This document shows, one piece after another, positions 1 through 9,260 of a stretch of 64,000 nucleotides of DNA (its first letter is position 1; each line of letters begins with the position of its first letter). The notes beneath the pieces are model-generated. The model did no database searches. It saw nothing but the letters and a program-made list of their open reading frames with translations, and was not told where the DNA came from. This stretch comes from Pseudomonadota bacterium (GTDB taxonomy: Bacteria; Pseudomonadota; Gammaproteobacteria; Steroidobacterales; Steroidobacteraceae), in NCBI GenBank assembly GCA_021785405.1, contig JAJYFF010000002.1:1-64000 (forward strand), written 5' to 3'. The position numbers and the translations under genes were made by a program.

Positions 1-2
1 GT

Positions 3-422
3 GCGTTCCGATCGTTGAAAACCGTGGACTTGAAGATCCGACCGATCCATCACCGGCTCGAGAGCCGCGTCCGTGCGCACATCTTCCTGTGCATGCTCGC
101 CTACTACGTCGAGTGGCATCTGATCGAAGCCTGGCGCCCGCTGCTGTTTGCCGACGAGGATCAAGCCGCCAAGGCCACGCGCGATCCGGTCGCGCCGGCC
201 AAGCGCTCAGCGGCCGCGCTCGAGAAAATCCACACCCACTCGACCGAAGACGGCACGCCGGCGCACAGTCTGCGTACCCTCATCGCCGAACTCGCCACCC
301 TCGTGCGCAATACCTGCAGAACGCCCGGCGCCGTCGAACATCCGGCGACCTTCGAACTTCTCACCACGCCGACCGCCTTGCAGCGCCGCGCCTTCGAGTT
401 GATCGATCAGATCGCCGTGTAG
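3..422 (+). mobile_element. C-terminal part of an IS1634/IS4-superfamily-type transposase, cut by the window edge
   Basis: Frame is open from the window edge: ..FRSLKTVDLKIRPIHHRLESRVRAHIFLCMLAYYVEWHLIEAWRPLLFADED.., a characteristic C-terminus of IS1634-type transposases. Confidence 0.8.
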
Positions 423-497
423 TCAGAACCAGAACACCCCAAATCCATGCATGTATCTGTCACACATGGAATTTATCGCGCTTCGCCGGAAGGAACT

Positions 498-1229
498 TCA
501 GACTAGCTCGAAGCCGCCGGAATCCCAGCGCAACACGCTGCCCGTGTCGTACCAGTCGCCGAGCACGATGCGGGTGCGTGCGATCCCGTCGACGTCGAAG
601 CGATGGATTCCCGGTCGATGGGTATGACCGTGGATCAAGGTGCCGACGCCGGCCGCGCGCAGCACCGCGGCGACGCTCGGCGCCTCGACGTCGGCGATCG
701 TCGGCGCGAGGGATGCATTGTGCGCGCGGCTGCCGGCGCGCGCGGCGCCGGCGAGCGCGCGGCGCGCGGCGACCGGCAACGCGAGGAAGCGCCGCTGCCA
801 GCCGGGATCGCGAACGGTCGCGCGCAGCCGCTGGTAGGGCCGGTCGCCGGTGCACAGCGCGTCGCCGTGCATCACCAGCGCACGCTCGCCGTACAGGGTG
901 ATCAGCACCGGGTCGGGCAGCAGCGTCGCGCCGCTCGCCGCCGCGAAGCGTTCGCCGATCAGGAAGTCGCGGTTACCGTGCATCACGAAGCACGGCACCC
1001 CGTGGGTCGCGAGCTCGCGCAGCGCCGCGATCACCCCGCGCTGAACCTCGTCCGGGTCGTCGTCGCCGACCCAGGATTCGAACAGGTCGCCGAGCACGTA
1101 GAGCGCGGTCGCCGCGCGCGCGTCGTGCGCGAGGAATTCGTGGAATCGCGCGGCGATCTGCGGGTGCGCCGCGTCGATGTGCAGGTCGGACACGAACAGC
1201 GCCGCCGCGCGGCGCCCAGGGACCGTCAC
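498..1229 (-). CDS. lpxH: UDP-2,3-diacylglucosamine diphosphatase
   Basis: LFVSDLHID..LGDLFESWVGDDD..MHGNRDFLIG..LIHGHTHRPG metallophosphoesterase motifs; GTG start overlaps upstream TGA (GTGA). Confidence 0.9.
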   Translation of the reverse strand: MTVPGRRAAALFVSDLHIDAAHPQIAARFHEFLAHDARAATALYVLGDLFESWVGDDDPDEVQRGVIAALRELATHGVPCFVMHGNRDFLIGERFAAASGATLLPDPVLITLYGERALVMHGDALCTGDRPYQRLRATVRDPGWQRRFLALPVAARRALAGAARAGSRAHNASLAPTIADVEAPSVAAVLRAAGVGTLIHGHTHRPGIHRFDVDGIARTRIVLGDWYDTGSVLRWDSGGFELV

Positions 1230-1813
1230 GGGCCGGCGACGCGAACGATCTTCTTGATCACGACCGGCGGGATCGGCACGTCGCGCGGGAACGGGCCGGC
1301 GGCACCGGTCGGCTGGTTGCCGATCCGGTCGACGACGCTCATGCCCTCGACGACGCGGCCGAAGACCGCGTAGCCCCAGCGCGCCGCGCTCGGGTCGAGT
1401 TCGCTGTTGTCGTTCAGGTTCACGTAGAACTGGCAGTTCCCGCTGTGCGGGGCGCTGCCGCGCGCGAGACCGACCGTTCCGCGCAGGTTCGACAGCCCGT
1501 TGCCGGACTCGTTGACCGTCTGGAACGGCGCGGGCTTGAGGTGGAAGTGGGTGTCGTAGCCGCCGCCCTGGATCACGAAATTCGCGATCACCCGGTGAAA
1601 CAGCGTGTCGGTGTACTGGCCGCGGTCGACGTAGCGCAGGAAGTTCTTGACCGTCAGCGGCGAACGATCCGGGAACAGCTGGATCACGAAGTCGCCGAGC
1701 GAGGTGTAGACCTTCACGAAGGCCGTCGATGGCGCGGGTTGGCTCGCGGCCTGCACACCACCGACGATCGCGACCGAGAGCACGAGTCCGATGAGCAGCT
1801 TCTTCATCCGCAT
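1226..1813 (-). CDS. Cyclophilin-type peptidyl-prolyl cis-trans isomerase with signal peptide
   Basis: Signal peptide, then VKVYTSLGDFVIQLFPDRSPLTVKNFLRYVDRGQYTDTLFHRVIANFVIQGGG. Confidence 0.92.
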   Translation of the reverse strand: MRMKKLLIGLVLSVAIVGGVQAASQPAPSTAFVKVYTSLGDFVIQLFPDRSPLTVKNFLRYVDRGQYTDTLFHRVIANFVIQGGGYDTHFHLKPAPFQTVNESGNGLSNLRGTVGLARGSAPHSGNCQFYVNLNDNSELDPSAARWGYAVFGRVVEGMSVVDRIGNQPTGAAGPFPRDVPIPPVVIKKIVRVAGP

Positions 1814-1842
1814 CTCCGCCCCAGCAGGTACAATTAGAGGTT

Positions 1843-3231
1843 ATGACAACGCCGGTCGTCACACGGTTCGCACCGAGCCCCACCGGGTCCGTCCATCTCG
1901 GCAACGCGCGCACCGCGCTGTTCAGCTACCTGTGGGCGCGCAAGACCGGCGGGCGCTTCATTCTGCGCATCGAGGATACGGATGTCGAGCGCAGTCAGCG
2001 GCGGTTCCGCGACGAGATGATCGCCGAGCTGCAATGGCTGCGGCTCGTCTGGGACGAAGGTCCGGACGTCGGCGGGCCGGCGGGGCCGTACGTGCAATCG
2101 GAGCGCGGCGAGATCTACGCGGCGCTGTTCGACCGGCTCGAGGCGCAGGGCGACGCGTACCCTTGCTACTGCCGGCCCGAGGAACTCGAGATCGCGCGCA
2201 AACTGCAGCGCATGGCGGGCAGGCCGCCGCGCTACCCCGGGACCTGCCGCGGCCTGAGCGCCGCGCAGCGGCGCGAGCGCGCCGCGAGCGGGGTGCGCCC
2301 GACGTTGCGGTTCGCGGTGCCGACCGATCGCGTCGTCGAGTTCACCGATCTGGTGCACGGCCCGCAGCGACTGCAGACGAACGACATCGGCGACTTCATC
2401 GTTCGCCGCGAGGACGGCACCGCGTCGTTCTTCTTTTGCAACGCCGTCGACGACGCGCTGATGGGCGTGACCCATGTGCTGCGCGGGGACGACCATCTCG
2501 CGAACACGCCGCGCCAGCTGCTGGTGCTCGATGCGCTCGGCTTGCGCCGGCCGGACTACGGGCACGTGGGATTGCTGGTCGGCGCCGACGGCGCGCCGCT
2601 GTCGAAGCGGCATGGGAGCACCAGCGTCCAGGAGTTCCGGGAGCGCGGATTCCTCGGCGCGGCGCTGCTCAACCACCTGTATCGCCTCGGGCACACGGGC
2701 GATCTCGACCAGTGGCTCGCGCTCCCGGAGATGCCGGCGCATTTCCGGCCCGAACACCTCGGCAAGGCGCCCGCGCGCTTCGACGAGGCGCAACTCGTGC
2801 ACTGGCAAAAGGAGACGATCGCGCGGCTCTCCCCGGCCGAGGTGAGCGCCTGGCTCGGCGCGGGCGACGATCCGCGCGTCGGCGAACTCCTGCGGCACAA
2901 CGTCGTGCTGCCGAAGGACGCGGCGCCCTGGCTCGCCGTGCTGCGCGGCGAGCTGCCGCCGCTCGGCGAGGAGGAACGACGGATCGTCGCCGACGCGGGT
3001 CCGGGATTCTTCGCGGCCGCCGCGGCCGCGCTCAGCGAGAGCGGCGCGGACTTGCCGCGGTTCGCGAAGCTGGTCGCCGCGCGGACCGGCCGCCGCGGCG
3101 CCGCGCTGTACATGCCGCTGCGGCTCGCGCTCACCGGATGCGCGCACGGCCCTGAACTCGCGCCGCTGCTCGCCGCGATCGGCGCGGACGCCGCGCGGCG
3201 ACGCCTGGAGAGTCATGCTCAAGATCCATAA
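1843..3231 (+). CDS. gltX: Glutamyl-tRNA synthetase
   Basis: [27 protein letters not shown] and [10 protein letters not shown] motifs. Confidence 0.97.
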   Translation: MTTPVVTRFAPSPTGSVHLGNARTALFSYLWARKTGGRFILRIEDTDVERSQRRFRDEMIAELQWLRLVWDEGPDVGGPAGPYVQSERGEIYAALFDRLEAQGDAYPCYCRPEELEIARKLQRMAGRPPRYPGTCRGLSAAQRRERAASGVRPTLRFAVPTDRVVEFTDLVHGPQRLQTNDIGDFIVRREDGTASFFFCNAVDDALMGVTHVLRGDDHLANTPRQLLVLDALGLRRPDYGHVGLLVGADGAPLSKRHGSTSVQEFRERGFLGAALLNHLYRLGHTGDLDQWLALPEMPAHFRPEHLGKAPARFDEAQLVHWQKETIARLSPAEVSAWLGAGDDPRVGELLRHNVVLPKDAAPWLAVLRGELPPLGEEERRIVADAGPGFFAAAAAALSESGADLPRFAKLVAARTGRRGAALYMPLRLALTGCAHGPELAPLLAAIGADAARRRLESHAQDP

Positions 3232-4603
3232 TTCGTTGACCGGCCAGAAGGAGCCCTTCCGGCCGATCGAGCCCGGCAAGGTGCGGATGTACGTCTGCGG
3301 CGTCACCGTCTACGACCACATCCATCTCGGCCACGCCCGGATGCTGATGGTGTTCGACATGGTGCAGCGCTATCTGCGCGCGTCGGGTTTCGACGTCACC
3401 TACGTTCGCAACGTGACCGACATCGACGACAAGATCATCGAGCGCGCGGCCGCGAACGGCGAGGAGTGGTCGGCGCTCGCGCGGCGCTTCACCGCCTCGA
3501 TGCACGAGGACTGCGCGGCGTTGCGGCTCGATCCGCCGGACCACGAGCCCCGTGCGACCGAGTACATCGGCGCGATCGTCGCGATGATCGAAACGCTGGT
3601 CGCGAAGGGCTACGCCTACGTCGCCGAGGACGGCGACGTGCTGTACGCGGTGCGGCGGTTCGCGCCGTATGGGCGCCTCTCCGGCAAGCGGCTCGAGGAT
3701 CTGCGCGCCGGCGCGCGCGTGCGCGTCGACGATGCGAAACGCGACCCGCTGGATTTCGTGCTGTGGAAGGCCGCGAAGCCGGGCGAGCCGGCCTGGGCTT
3801 CCCCGTGGGGCCAGGGCCGGCCGGGCTGGCACATCGAGTGCTCGGCGATGTCGACCGCGCTCCTCGGCGGGCACTTCGACCTGCACGGCGGCGGCATGGA
3901 TCTCAAGTTCCCGCACCATGAGAACGAGATCGCGCAGTCCTGCGCGGCCTGCGGCACCGAGTTCGTGAACGTGTGGATGCACAACGGATTCGTGCGCATC
4001 GACGACCAGAAGATGTCGAAATCGCTCGGCAACTTCTTCACGGTGCGCGACGTGCTCGCCGGACTGCGGGATCCGGAAGTGCTGCGTTTCTTGCTGCTCG
4101 GCAGCCACTACCGCGGACCGATCAACTACTCGCTGGAGCAGCTCGCGCAAGCGGACGAGACGCTGCTCGGCCTGTACCGGGCGCTCGAGGGCGCCCCCGA
4201 CGGCGGACAGGTCGATCCCGACGCGCTCGCCGAGTGGCGGGCCGCGATGGACGACGACTTCAACACGCCGGAGGCGTTCGCGGTCCTGCAAGGCGTCGCG
4301 CGGGAATTGAATTCGGCGAAGGCGGCGGGCCGGTCGGCGGACGCGGCGAACCGCGCGGCGACGCTGCGTGCGCTCGGTGGCATGCTCGGGCTGCTACAGC
4401 AGGATCCGGTGGCGTTTGCCAGGCGCGGCGTCGGCACCCAGGGCCTCGACGACGCGGCGATCGACGCACTGGTCGCCGCGCGCCGCGCGGCGCGGGCCGC
4501 GAAGAACTACGCGGAGGGCGATCGGATCCGCGATCAACTCGCGGCCGCGGGCGTCGTGATCGAGGACAAGCCGGGCGGCGTCACGCACTGGCGGCGCGCG
4601 TGA
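3215..4603 (+). CDS. cysS: Cysteinyl-tRNA synthetase
   Basis: [30 protein letters not shown]; overlaps gltX by 17 nt. Confidence 0.97.
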   Translation: MLKIHNSLTGQKEPFRPIEPGKVRMYVCGVTVYDHIHLGHARMLMVFDMVQRYLRASGFDVTYVRNVTDIDDKIIERAAANGEEWSALARRFTASMHEDCAALRLDPPDHEPRATEYIGAIVAMIETLVAKGYAYVAEDGDVLYAVRRFAPYGRLSGKRLEDLRAGARVRVDDAKRDPLDFVLWKAAKPGEPAWASPWGQGRPGWHIECSAMSTALLGGHFDLHGGGMDLKFPHHENEIAQSCAACGTEFVNVWMHNGFVRIDDQKMSKSLGNFFTVRDVLAGLRDPEVLRFLLLGSHYRGPINYSLEQLAQADETLLGLYRALEGAPDGGQVDPDALAEWRAAMDDDFNTPEAFAVLQGVARELNSAKAAGRSADAANRAATLRALGGMLGLLQQDPVAFARRGVGTQGLDDAAIDALVAARRAARAAKNYAEGDRIRDQLAAAGVVIEDKPGGVTHWRRA

Positions 4604-4612
4604 CGCCGCGAG

Positions 4613-5470
4613 TCAGGTGTCGAGACGCGCTTCGGCGGACTCCAACGTGTTCTTCATCAGCATCGCGACCGTCATCGGTCCGACGCCGCCCGGTACCGGC
4701 GTGATCCAGCCCGCACGCTCGTAGGCGCCGTCGAAGTCGACGTCGCCGCACAGCTTGCCGTCGGCGGCGCGGTTCATCCCGACGTCGATCACGACGCTGC
4801 CGGGCTTGATCCACTCGCCGCGGACGATGCCCGGGCGGCCGACCGCGACGACCAGGATGTCGGCGCTGCCCACGTAGGGTTGCAGGTCGCCGGTGAACCG
4901 ATGGCACACGGTCACGGTGCCGCCCATCAACAGCAGTTCGAGCGCCATCGGCCGGCCGACGATGTTCGACGCGCCGATCACGACGCAATGGCGGCCCTTC
5001 GGCGAGAGCCCGACGTGGTCGATCAGCTTCGTGACGCCGTACGGCGTGCACGGACGAATGAGCGGGACGCGCAACGCGAGCCGGCCGACGTTGAACGGGT
5101 GGAAGCCGTCGACGTCCTTGGCCGGGTCGATCTTCTCGATGATCACGCTCTGCTCGATGTGCTGCGGCAGCGGGAGCTGCACCAGGATCCCGTCGATCGA
5201 CGGATCGCGGTTCAGCGACTCGATCAGCTGGATCAATTCCTGCTGCGTCGTCGAGTAGGGCAGGTCATGGGCGACCGAGACGATCCCGGATTCCGCGCAG
5301 GCCTTGCGCTTGTTGCGGACGTAGACCGCGGAGGCCGGGTTGTCGCCGACCATGATCACCGCGAGGCCGGGGCGGCGCATGCCCCGCGCGACCATCAGGT
5401 CGACCTGTTCGCGGATGTCTCGTTTGAATTTCGCGGCAATCGCTTTACCGTCAATGAGTTGCGCGGGCAT
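4613..5470 (-). CDS. folD: Bifunctional methylenetetrahydrofolate dehydrogenase/cyclohydrolase
   Basis: [65 protein letters not shown]. Confidence 0.96.
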   Translation of the reverse strand: MPAQLIDGKAIAAKFKRDIREQVDLMVARGMRRPGLAVIMVGDNPASAVYVRNKRKACAESGIVSVAHDLPYSTTQQELIQLIESLNRDPSIDGILVQLPLPQHIEQSVIIEKIDPAKDVDGFHPFNVGRLALRVPLIRPCTPYGVTKLIDHVGLSPKGRHCVVIGASNIVGRPMALELLLMGGTVTVCHRFTGDLQPYVGSADILVVAVGRPGIVRGEWIKPGSVVIDVGMNRAADGKLCGDVDFDGAYERAGWITPVPGGVGPMTVAMLMKNTLESAEARLDT

Positions 5471-5526
5471 GCTCGACCTTTGTCCGTCACTGGGCGGCGG
5501 CATTCTCGCACAGAATTCGCGCGAAA

Positions 5527-5556
5527 TTGACGCGCGAGCGCAGCGGCCCGTATCAT
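5527..5556 (+). promoter_or_regulatory. Putative sigma70 promoter for the tRNA cluster
   Basis: TTGACG (5527-5532), 18-nt spacer, TATCAT (5551-5556), about 60 nt before the first tRNA. Confidence 0.5.
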
Positions 5557-5618
5557 TCGCGTCCCCGAGCCGGCGACACCGGCAGACGGGCGTGCCGGGT
5601 AGAGGACGACGACGACGG

Positions 5619-5695
5619 CGGGGCATGGCGCAGTCTGGTAGCGCATCTGCTTTGGGAGCAGAGGGTCGGGGGTTCGAATCCCTCTGCCCCGACCA
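5619..5695 (+). tRNA. tRNA-Pro(TGG)
   Basis: Cloverleaf by eye, acceptor CGGGGCA/TGCCCCG, anticodon TGG, encoded CCA. Confidence 0.95.
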
Positions 5696-5697
5696 AT

Positions 5698-5774
5698 GCG
5701 CCCGTAGCTCAACCGGATAGAGCACCGGCCTTCTAAGCCGGCGGTTGCAGGTTCGAGTCCTGCCGGGCGCGCCA
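5698..5774 (+). tRNA. tRNA-Arg(TCT)
   Basis: Acceptor GCGCCCG/CGGGCGC, anticodon TCT, encoded CCA. Confidence 0.95.
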
Positions 5775-5797
5775 TCTCGGGTCGAGGTCGGGACGAT

Positions 5798-5874
5798 GGT
5801 GGACGTAGCTCAGTTGGTAGAGCCCCGGATTGTGATTCCGGCTGTCGCGGGTTCGAATCCCGTCGTCCACCCCA
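5798..5874 (+). tRNA. tRNA-His(GTG)
   Basis: Acceptor GTGGACG/CGTCCAC with G-1, anticodon GTG, encoded CCA. Confidence 0.95.
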
Positions 5875-5922
5875 AACCCGATGGATGCGGGATCGGTTGG
5901 ACGGTTAGAATAGGTTCGCAGT

Positions 5923-5998
<76 letters not shown>

Positions 5999-6127
5999 AT
6001 TGCCCCTTCTGTGTCAGAGCCTTGTACGGCGCCTCGACGTCGATCAAAAGCCGCATGGTGCCAATGACGGGCCCATTGCCGCGCTGACGCTGTCAGTTCG
6101 GTCGGACAGTTATGGCACACTGCGCGA

Positions 6128-6814
6128 GTGCAAGAGTTTCGCCCGCATCTGGAAATTCTCCCCGCCGCGCAGCAGCGACTGTGGCTGGAATTATCGGCGG
6201 TGCCAGATCAATTCGTGCTCTATGGCGGGACGGCTCTTGCACTTCATCTGGGTCACAGAACGTCCGTTGATTTCGATTTCTTTGTCCGGCGTCCACTGCA
6301 GCCTGCGGAATTGGAAGTCGACATCCCGTTTCTTGCAGGGGCAAAAATTGTTCAACGCGAGAAAAACACGCTGACCGCGATCGTGGTCCGGGGCGAACCG
6401 ATCAAGGTATCCTTTTTTGGCGTGCCGAATTTGCCGCAGTTGCAGCTTCCGCATGTCGTCACGGAAAACAATCTCAAGGTTGCCTCGCTCCTGGACCTGG
6501 CCGGCACCAAGGCGTCCGTAGTCCAGGTTCGCGCCGAAGCCAAGGACTATGAGGATATGGACGCCCTCATCAGAGTTGGCAAGCTCAGCCTGCCCACTGC
6601 ATTGGCTGCAGCACAGGGTCTGTACGGCCCAGAATTCAATCCTGAAGTCACACTAAAAGCGCTGTCTTTTTTTGAAGACGGCAATCTGGTCGATTTGCCG
6701 GGTGACTTGAAGCTACGCCTGGTTGCTGCGGTACGAGCGGTGGACCTGGACCATCTGCCGGTTCTGCCGGCCGGCTCGCGGCGAGCCCGTCCCGGCAATG
6801 ATCTCGCACCATGA
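6128..6814 (+). CDS. AbiEii/DUF1814-type nucleotidyltransferase (MenT/AbiEii toxin-like)
   Basis: FVLYGGTALALHLGHRTSVDFDFFVRRPL NTase signature, ..DLAGTKASVVQVRAEAKDYEDMDALI; GTG start. Confidence 0.85.
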   Translation: MQEFRPHLEILPAAQQRLWLELSAVPDQFVLYGGTALALHLGHRTSVDFDFFVRRPLQPAELEVDIPFLAGAKIVQREKNTLTAIVVRGEPIKVSFFGVPNLPQLQLPHVVTENNLKVASLLDLAGTKASVVQVRAEAKDYEDMDALIRVGKLSLPTALAAAQGLYGPEFNPEVTLKALSFFEDGNLVDLPGDLKLRLVAAVRAVDLDHLPVLPAGSRRARPGNDLAP

Positions 6815-7164
6815 ATCCCATCCCCGTTACGCCGCTGACCCTGGATCTCGCTAGGCGGATCATCTGGTTCGAACCACCGGAGGTTGCGCTTTCCGACCCC
6901 ATTCGCTTCATGGCGTACGCGATGACCTACGCACGTCACGAAGACATGCGGGAATTACGCCGCTACGTGTCGGACGACGACATTCGTGCAGCGCTCGATC
7001 ATGCGCCCGCCGGGATCATCGATCCGCGGTCATGGGCTTACTGGAACGCCAAGATGGGGCGATATCCGGCACCACCGCCGCCAATGCGCATGTTGGCTGC
7101 TGCACCTGGCTCCCAAGATCGAAAGTCGCGACGTCAGACACCGGAGGATTGGCGCGACAAATAG
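6811..7164 (+). CDS. Small partner protein of the NTase (antitoxin-like, possibly DUF6922-like)
   Basis: ATGA overlap with the NTase; ..RRIIWFEPPEVALSDPIRFMAYAMTYARHEDMRELRRYVSDDDIRAAL..IDPRSWAYWNAKMG. Confidence 0.6.
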   Translation: MNPIPVTPLTLDLARRIIWFEPPEVALSDPIRFMAYAMTYARHEDMRELRRYVSDDDIRAALDHAPAGIIDPRSWAYWNAKMGRYPAPPPPMRMLAAAPGSQDRKSRRQTPEDWRDK

Positions 7165-7235
7165 GGCGGCCAGAAGTGAGAAGAATTTCCTGTGCGATCG
7201 AACACCGCCATTGGAGCGGGCTTCTCCGAATCACC

Positions 7236-7268
7236 TGGTCGTAGGTTCGATCCCTACACGGCCCACCA
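7236..7268 (+). repeat. attR-like direct repeat (orphan tRNA-Lys 3' end)
   Basis: Exact copy of 5966-5998 with no upstream tRNA 5' half. Confidence 0.9.
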
Positions 7269-7337
7269 CTTCCGGTGACCCACGAGCGCGATGACGCGAC
7301 ACGCTGCGCCCGCCGGCGCGTATCGTCGGTACGCCGC

Positions 7338-9242
7338 TCAGCCGATCAAGGTGCGCAAGCGCATCGTGCGCGATCCGTCGGTGGTTTCCGCCGCTCGGCG
7401 CAGCAGCGCGTCGGCGTCGGCGACCGGCAGCGCGCGGCTGAACAGGAACCCCTGCGCCTCCTGACAGGCGTTCTCCTGCAGGAACATCAGCTGCGGAAAA
7501 TTCTCGACGCCTTCGGCGGTCACGTCGATCGCGAGCGATTTCGCCATCGACAGGATCGCCATCACGATCGCACGGTCCTCCGCGCAATCGATCAGGTTGG
7601 TCACGAACGAGCGATCGATCTTGAGCCGATCGACGACGAAATGACGCAAGCGCCCGAGGCTCGAGTATCCGGTGCCGAAGTCGTCGATCGCGAGGCACAC
7701 GCCGATCTCCTTGAGCTGGGCGAGCGCGCTCTGCGCCCAGGTCTCGTCCTTCATGATCACCGATTCGGTGATCTCGAGTTCGAGCGTCGCGGGGTCGATG
7801 CCGCTCTCCGCGACGATCGCCGCGACCCGTTGCGGAAACTCGCGCGACGCGAATTGCTGGCCGGAGACGTTCACCGCCATCCGGATCGGGGGCAAGCCTT
7901 GGTCGCGCCAGGCCTTCGCCTGCCGGCACGCGGTGAGGATCACCCACTCGCCCAGTTCGGTGATCAGGCCGGTTTCCTCCGCGACCGGGATGAAATCGAC
8001 CGGGGATACCACCCCGAGCTCGGGATTGGTCCAGCGCAGCAGCGCTTCGAGACCCGCGACCGTGCCGCGCGCGACGTCGAATTGCGGTTGGTACTGGATC
8101 GAGAATTCCCGCCGTTGCAGCGCGCCGCGCATCTTCTCCTCGATCGCGAAGCGGTGGCGCACCGCGGAGTTCATCTGCGGATCGAAATACGCGTAGCTGC
8201 CGGGTCCGCGGCGCTTCGCGAAGTACATCGCGAGGTCGGCGTTGCGCAGCAGGCTGTCCGCGTCCGTGCCGTCGGTCGGATGCACGGCGATCCCGATGCT
8301 CGGGGTGATCACCAGCGAGTGCCGCGCGAGCTGCATCGGCGCTTGCAGTTCGTCGATCAACCGGGATGCGATGACGCCGGCTTCGTCGGCGCTCGCGAGC
8401 TCGGGCAGGATCACCACGAACTCGTCGCCGCCGAGCCGTGCGACGTAGGCCGATGCCGACGCGGCCGCGCCGGCGTGCTCCGGGGAATCGCCTGGACGGA
8501 GCGTGAGCCGGAGCCGCCCCGCGATCAGGCACAGGAGTTCATCGCCGACGCCGTGGCCGAGCGAATCGTTCACGCGCTTGAAGTGGTCGAGGTCCAGGAA
8601 CAGCACCGCCATCGGCGTCCCGGCGCGGCTCGACGCCAGCACCGCGCTTTGCAAACGGCTCGCGCACTGCGATCGGTTCGGCAGGCCGGTCAGCGGATCG
8701 AAGTACGCGAGCTTGACGATCCGATGTTCCGCGCGCCACTTGCTCGCGAGCGAGATCGCCATCTGCCGCACCTCGTGCGGATGGAACGGCTTTTGCAGAT
8801 ACGACAGCTTCTCTTCCGGCGGGACGAGGCGGCCGATCACGGCCGGGTCGGTATCCGAGTACGCGGTGCAGATCGCGATCTCGATCGCAGGATCCAGCGC
8901 CCGGATGCCCGCGGCCGCCCACGCGCCGTCCGGTCCCGGCGGCATGCGCATGTCGAGAAACGCGACCGCGAAGGGTTCGTTCGCGCCGAGCGCGGCGCGC
9001 ACCGCGGCGATCGCCGACTCGGCGTCGTGACAGAACACCACGTCGAACGCGGGCGGGGCGGCGAGCGCCGACGCACCCGCGGCGGCCGAGGACCCGGGGA
9101 ACAACCGGGCCTGCAGATCCCGCATGCGCTCGAGCCCGCCGGGGGCTGCGCCGCCGAGCAAGATCTGCCGGTAGGCATCACGCACGTCGGCTTCGTCGTC
9201 CGCGACGAGGATCCGTATCGGCGCTCTGGTGCGATCAGTCAT
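7338..9242 (-). CDS. Response regulator REC-GGDEF-EAL, bifunctional diguanylate cyclase/phosphodiesterase
   Basis: ILVADDEADVRDAYRQIL..AFLDMRMPPG; ARLGGDEFVVIL; GLEALLRW. Confidence 0.93.
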   Translation of the reverse strand: MTDRTRAPIRILVADDEADVRDAYRQILLGGAAPGGLERMRDLQARLFPGSSAAAGASALAAPPAFDVVFCHDAESAIAAVRAALGANEPFAVAFLDMRMPPGPDGAWAAAGIRALDPAIEIAICTAYSDTDPAVIGRLVPPEEKLSYLQKPFHPHEVRQMAISLASKWRAEHRIVKLAYFDPLTGLPNRSQCASRLQSAVLASSRAGTPMAVLFLDLDHFKRVNDSLGHGVGDELLCLIAGRLRLTLRPGDSPEHAGAAASASAYVARLGGDEFVVILPELASADEAGVIASRLIDELQAPMQLARHSLVITPSIGIAVHPTDGTDADSLLRNADLAMYFAKRRGPGSYAYFDPQMNSAVRHRFAIEEKMRGALQRREFSIQYQPQFDVARGTVAGLEALLRWTNPELGVVSPVDFIPVAEETGLITELGEWVILTACRQAKAWRDQGLPPIRMAVNVSGQQFASREFPQRVAAIVAESGIDPATLELEITESVIMKDETWAQSALAQLKEIGVCLAIDDFGTGYSSLGRLRHFVVDRLKIDRSFVTNLIDCAEDRAIVMAILSMAKSLAIDVTAEGVENFPQLMFLQENACQEAQGFLFSRALPVADADALLRRAAETTDGSRTMRLRTLIG

Positions 9243-9260
9243 CGTCGCGCTCCTCGACCG

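Larger units (their letters stand above)
5999..7268. mobile_element. Integrase-less ~1.27 kb element inserted at the tRNA-Lys 3' end
   Basis: Flanked by the exact 33-bp repeat (40 nt with 2 mismatches when extended to AATCA); visibly lower GC; two cargo genes. Confidence 0.75.

Noticed and set aside
7236-7268. Possible second tRNA-Lys gene
   Set aside because: Only the 3' third (T arm and acceptor strand) is present; no D arm or anticodon arm upstream. Better explained as attR.
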